Assembly (NCBI GenBank): GCA_019239585.1
Contig: JAFAZU010000451.1
Location: 1-8,679 of the forward strand
DNA: 8,679 nt
DNA from: Acidobacteriaceae bacterium
GTDB lineage: Bacteria > Acidobacteriota > Terriglobia > Bryobacterales > Bryobacteraceae
Direction: 5' to 3'
Part shown: one piece after another, positions 5,678 to 8,679 of the stretch
How the letters are laid out: every line of letters starts with the position of its first letter
How positions within the stretch are numbered: the stretch's first letter is position 1
Made by a program: the position numbers and the translations under genes
The notes under the pieces: model-generated
Database searches by the model: none
What the model saw: only the letters and a program-made list of their open reading frames with translations
Told to the model about the DNA's origin: nothing

Positions 5678-6442
5678 CTATGCTGACAGGTATCCTCCAT
5701 CGACAGCTAAGGTATGACCGGTTACCATACTCGAACAATCAGCGGCCAGGAAAATCGCCGCGCCGATGATTTCCTCCGGGCGTCCCTTCCGTCCCGCTGG
5801 CGTACGATCCATGAAATACTGGAGCGATTCAGCGTCAGATCGCGTGGAAACAACCATCGGTGTGTCAAAGAGGGAAGGGGCAATCGCGTTTACTTGAACA
5901 TTATAGGGAGCGAGCTCGACTGCGAATCCTTTTGTCAGTTGGACTACGCCACCCTTGCTGGCCAGATAGGCAATGCTTCCTGGGTAAGCAATAAAACCCC
6001 CAATAGAAGCGAGATTGATGATCTTTCCACGACGTTGCGCTGCCATTTGACGGCCGGCCGCCTGGCAACAGAAGAATGTGCCGGTCAGATTCACACCGAT
6101 AATGGTGGCCCAATCTTCCTCTTTATAGTCAAGGGCCGTACCGCGTATAGCGCGTCCTGCGGAGTTTACCAGAATGTCCAGAGAGCCCCATCTTTGCAGT
6201 AATTTGTTGATGAGCGTCTCGACTTCCGAGCGTCGTGTTACATCGAGTCTTTCGGCGAACGCCTCTCCTCCCTGAGTCTTGATGATCGTGGCGGTTTCCA
6301 CTGCGTTCTGAATGCAGATATCAGCGACAGCGACACGAGCACCTGCCTGAGCAAAACCAATCGAGATCGCCCGGCCCAGACCACTACCGCCTCCGGTGAT
6401 CAGAGCTGTCCGGCCAGCGAGCTGAAAAAGCGCGGATTCCAC
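5678..6442 (-). CDS. SDR, gluconate 5-dehydrogenase/KduD-like, 254 aa
   Basis: This is a second classical SDR. Cofactor motif TGGGSGLG is at 16-23; D41 at the end of strand two points to NAD. LVNSAG is followed by catalytic N118, S146, Y159 and K163 (YLASK), and the tail is GHTLAVDGG. The stretch after the active site, VQLTKGFAVELAPYNVQVNA followed by IAPSLFDTPM, resembles gluconate 5-dehydrogenases and 2-deoxy-gluconate 3-dehydrogenases (KduD), so oxidation of a sugar acid is my best guess. I chose GTG 6442: it gives the usual length and follows the VOC stop by 8 bases, with AGGGATAGG upstream. A longer in-frame start would overlap the VOC gene by 17 codons with no homology. It is likely translationally coupled to the VOC gene. 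Confidence 0.85.
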   Translation of the reverse strand: MESALFQLAGRTALITGGGSGLGRAISIGFAQAGARVAVADICIQNAVETATIIKTQGGEAFAERLDVTRRSEVETLINKLLQRWGSLDILVNSAGRAIRGTALDYKEEDWATIIGVNLTGTFFCCQAAGRQMAAQRRGKIINLASIGGFIAYPGSIAYLASKGGVVQLTKGFAVELAPYNVQVNAIAPSLFDTPMVVSTRSDAESLQYFMDRTPAGRKGRPEEIIGAAIFLAADCSSMVTGHTLAVDGGYLSA

Positions 6443-6450
6443 AGTAGAAC

Positions 6451-6900
6451 CTATCCCTGCAGAATTTCCAGCACTTCCCGGTCTGGTCCCAGGAAGTAGC
6501 AAAACCGCACACCCGCGAAGTGCGGATGCCGAGGACTAATCGTTACAGGCGTTGACAAAAACTTTACGCCTTTCGTCTCGAGCTCGCGCTTGGTCTTCTC
6601 AATGTCATCTACAGAAAAGCACAGATGCTGCCAACCGCCGTCATTCGCTTGGGCGTCTGACGGAATCGGCCGCCCTTTCGGGTTTATATATTGGAAAGTC
6701 TCAATCAGTCCGTTGCTGCCCGGTAACTTGAAAAACGTAGCCAAAACTTTCGTGCCCGGCAGCCCAACACCACGGGAAAACCCTTCGTCTTCAATCTCCG
6801 TTTCGAGCGCAATCTCAAGACCGAGCACGCCGTTATAAAAAGCCTTGGTTTTCTCCATATCGGACACAATCAGGTTGAAGTGATGAAGGGCGTGCAACAT
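6451..6900 (-). CDS. VOC-superfamily metalloprotein (glyoxalase fold), 149 aa
   Basis: This is a vicinal-oxygen-chelate fold with two beta-alpha-beta-beta-beta modules. All four expected metal ligands are present: H7 in LHHFNLIVSDM, E67 in LIETFQY, H92 in WQHLCFSVDD and E145 in REVLEI. The full ligand set favours an enzyme such as a glyoxalase-, epimerase- or isomerase-type protein over a binding-only antibiotic-resistance relative. The ATG at 6900 is preferred; a TTG two codons upstream (6906) is nearer the AAAGGA at 6912-6917, which lies 5 bases from the TTG but 11 from the ATG. It starts 57 bases after the mannosidase stop and ends 8 bases before the SDR. Its substrate is unknown. A role in epimerising or rearranging a keto-sugar intermediate is inference from context. 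Confidence 0.85.
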   Translation of the reverse strand: MLHALHHFNLIVSDMEKTKAFYNGVLGLEIALETEIEDEGFSRGVGLPGTKVLATFFKLPGSNGLIETFQYINPKGRPIPSDAQANDGGWQHLCFSVDDIEKTKRELETKGVKFLSTPVTISPRHPHFAGVRFCYFLGPDREVLEILQG

Positions 6901-6923
6901 TATCAAGGAAGTCCTTTGTAGTT

Positions 6924-6949
6924 TGTATCATATACACGGATCGTATCCG
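6924..6949. promoter_or_regulatory. Two adjacent palindromes in the mannosidase-VOC gap
   Basis: TGTAT-CAT-ATACA (6924-6936) and CGGAT-CGT-ATCCG (6937-6949) lie head to tail with no spacing. Both have perfect 5-base arms and a 3-base centre. The TGTAT/ATACA unit resembles GntR-family (FadR-type) operators in general form. The pair fills half of the largest gap between operon genes, so an internal promoter or regulator site before the VOC gene is plausible. On the minus strand TATGAT could serve as a -10, but no -35 is visible. Confidence 0.4.
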
Positions 6950-6957
6950 AGCGGCGT

Positions 6958-8679
6958 TTATCGGCGTTGTGCCGTGTGGGTGCGGTTGGGCTGCTCTGCC
7001 TCTAGCCGAATTTTGAAAGTCTTGATCTCGTAAGGTTTCAGATCGAACTGAAAGCTTTCCCGCCCGGCAGCAACCCGGCCTTCCGAATCCTCGATGAGAT
7101 TTGCTTCGTGGATTTCACCGAGAGTAGCGTGCCAGTGAGCGCGCACGCCAGGGCTCGGCTGTCCAGCCGCTTCATATACCCGCAGCACCGCCCATCCATC
7201 CTTGGAGGGCTTCAGCGCCGATAAGACAACATCTTCGCTAGGAATCTCGACCAGCCCCCATTTCGTGGGCCAATCACCGGGGTGAGAAGCCACGGTCTGA
7301 ACAATAAGAGGATTATTGAACTCAAGGCCAGCACGCCAGGGACGAGCAGAACGCCAGTCACCGTTATGGGGGACGACGGAGTAACTCAGCGTGTACTTCT
7401 TCCCCACGCCAAGCCCCGTATCCGAGCCGACGCCTGGTTCGTAGCCGCCGATGAAACCGTATGAAATCAGTCTGGCCGACCGCAGGAGTGACAGCATCAG
7501 CTTACCGTCCGTTACATTATTCCCCGGCATACCTTCGTTAATTAAAGAAAGTCCGTGGGCGCCATCGCTATAGTCAATCCAGTTCTGCGCTGGAAATTCC
7601 TGACGCTCCGGTCGCTCGATAGCGCCAAAAGGAATCTCATGCATCGCTTTACCGTTCCGAATCGTGGTCGGAAACAGCGCCCGGTAACGAACGAACTCTT
7701 CCTGATTCGTTATTTCCGTGCTGATGTCAATTCGTTGCAGCCCTTGGTAAACCCGAACTCTCGTGCCAAATTGGTTTTTTCCGAGCGGGTGCGTGATGTG
7801 GAACTCGGAGAACACAGGACCGGCGTTGATGGACCCGCCTCCGCCGACAAAATCACTGCTCCACTGGGTATATTCCGCGCGTGGCGCCAGTATCGGTCTC
7901 TTCATGGAGGTGAAACGGCCGCCGTTGAGAGTACCGTAGAGTTCCCAGAAGTCGCCGCCGTCATACTCGCGAGCGATAACGTTTCCAGGACTCGCGAGCG
8001 TTTCCCACCCGTCCTGCTTCAGAACCAAATTGATCATATCCCCGTTCCAGAGGTTGAACGAGGCACGAAAGAACTCATTTTCCAGCTCGCCACGGTCCTC
8101 CCGCGTTGTATTGTGTACGGTCTCGGTCGAACCAGGAGGACCGGCGGCATTGGCCTCTGCGTGATACACGGCGTAACCAAGGGCGGGAATGTCGTGCGCC
8201 AGGAAGGCAATGCGCGCCTGTCGAATCCCGCCGTCATCGTTGTGTAATACGCTCAAAAATTGAATGGGAACCGCTTTCCCATCTGCATCAAACAAAGCAA
8301 ACTGCTGGACGTTGGGATCGGAGAACGGGACGTCCACCTCCGCGATGTCCGAACGAGACCAGCCCAGCGTATTAAACACCGTGATCGGAACGCCCTTCCC
8401 GGTAGTATTAATTCGCGCATGGATGGAATCGAGACTGGCGCGAACCAATCCTTCTGCCAGTTGTCTCGCGTGCGCGTAACGCTGCATCGAATCCTCATAC
8501 ACTTTGTCAACCATCACACCGGAGGTCAGGTCATGTGTCTCATTAAATAGCAAAGGCTCCCAAGCATCTTCGAGGGCTTGTGCTTTCGAAGAATGACCCA
8601 GAGCGCTTGCCATCACATCGAGCTTCTCGGCGGTGGTCAGCAAACGCTCCAGATTACGAATCGCCTGCTTCACATCGAT
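6958..8679 (-). CDS. GH38 alpha-mannosidase, C-terminal part (5' end outside window)
   Basis: The frame is open to the window edge, leaving 573 visible residues. Segment about 1-90 matches the helical middle domain of glycoside hydrolase family 38, including LLFNETHDLTSGVMVDKVYE; the His in that motif corresponds to the last zinc ligand of family 38 enzymes. The rest is the large beta-sandwich region, with EFFRASFNLWNGDMINLVLK, then FWELYGTLNGGRF, VYQGLQRIDISTEITNQEEF, RYRALFPTTIRNGKAMHEIP and the C-terminal YEIKTFKIRLE. The N-terminal catalytic barrel with the Asp nucleophile lies upstream, so neither a signal peptide nor the nucleophile can be checked. The enzyme hydrolyses terminal alpha-mannosyl residues by a retaining mechanism. 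It is the first visible gene of the minus-strand operon and supplies the substrate logic for the downstream oxidation genes. Confidence 0.9.
   Translation of the reverse strand: MDVKQAIRNLERLLTTAEKLDVMASALGHSSKAQALEDAWEPLLFNETHDLTSGVMVDKVYEDSMQRYAHARQLAEGLVRASLDSIHARINTTGKGVPITVFNTLGWSRSDIAEVDVPFSDPNVQQFALFDADGKAVPIQFLSVLHNDDGGIRQARIAFLAHDIPALGYAVYHAEANAAGPPGSTETVHNTTREDRGELENEFFRASFNLWNGDMINLVLKQDGWETLASPGNVIAREYDGGDFWELYGTLNGGRFTSMKRPILAPRAEYTQWSSDFVGGGGSINAGPVFSEFHITHPLGKNQFGTRVRVYQGLQRIDISTEITNQEEFVRYRALFPTTIRNGKAMHEIPFGAIERPERQEFPAQNWIDYSDGAHGLSLINEGMPGNNVTDGKLMLSLLRSARLISYGFIGGYEPGVGSDTGLGVGKKYTLSYSVVPHNGDWRSARPWRAGLEFNNPLIVQTVASHPGDWPTKWGLVEIPSEDVVLSALKPSKDGWAVLRVYEAAGQPSPGVRAHWHATLGEIHEANLIEDSEGRVAAGRESFQFDLKPYEIKTFKIRLEAEQPNRTHTAQRR

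Noticed and set aside
6443..6502. Upstream in-frame extension of the first SDR
   Set aside because: It overlaps the VOC gene in another frame and adds Gly/Ser/Pro-rich residues without homology.
7555..8247. 230-codon plus-strand ORF
   Set aside because: It lies fully opposite the mannosidase gene, has no recognisable motifs, and the minus-strand frame has clear GH38 signatures.
1..8679. CRISPR arrays, tRNA, rRNA, riboswitches
   Set aside because: No regularly spaced repeats, cloverleaf or conserved riboswitch core was seen on either strand by eye.

Overview
The window looks like a bacterial accessory carbohydrate-catabolism locus that insertion-sequence (IS) debris has broken open. It is moderately GC-rich. 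GTG starts, a GH38 alpha-mannosidase beside paired short-chain dehydrogenases (SDRs) and an SMP-30 lactonase, and a GRP-type permease would suit a soil polysaccharide degrader such as Acidobacteriota or a related phylum. That taxonomic guess is inference; no rRNA or tRNA is present to test it.

Layout. Positions 8679 to 3546 (minus strand) hold six closely spaced genes that read as one operon: a 5'-truncated GH38 alpha-mannosidase, a VOC-fold metalloprotein, an SDR, a small cupin, a second SDR and an SMP-30/gluconolactonase-type lactonase. Gaps are 8 to 57 nt. Positions about 3455 to 1535 hold degraded mobile DNA: the C-terminal end of an rve/DDE integrase-type transposase (plus strand), a damaged IS256-family transposase with two in-frame TAG codons and a compensated double frameshift, and, joined to its cut end, the C-terminal end of an IS110-family transposase. 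Positions 1531 to 82 (minus) hold a promoter-like -10 box, a small interrupted palindrome, an unlisted 43-codon single-membrane-span ORF, and a GRP/DMT-type sugar permease whose ATG overlaps the small ORF's stop as ATGA. Positions 3 to 77 may be the 3' tail of a convergent plus-strand gene.

How the genes may work together (inference). A mannosidase frees a sugar. The permease may import a related sugar. The two SDRs could oxidise hydroxyl or anomeric carbons, the SMP-30 protein could open the lactone, and the VOC protein and cupin could isomerise or epimerise intermediates. No kinase, dehydratase or aldolase is visible, so the pathway is incomplete here. All metabolic genes lie on the minus strand on both sides of the IS debris, so the permease may once have been the distal part of the same transcription unit.

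The least expected item is the Trp-rich 43-residue membrane mini-protein translationally coupled to the permease.
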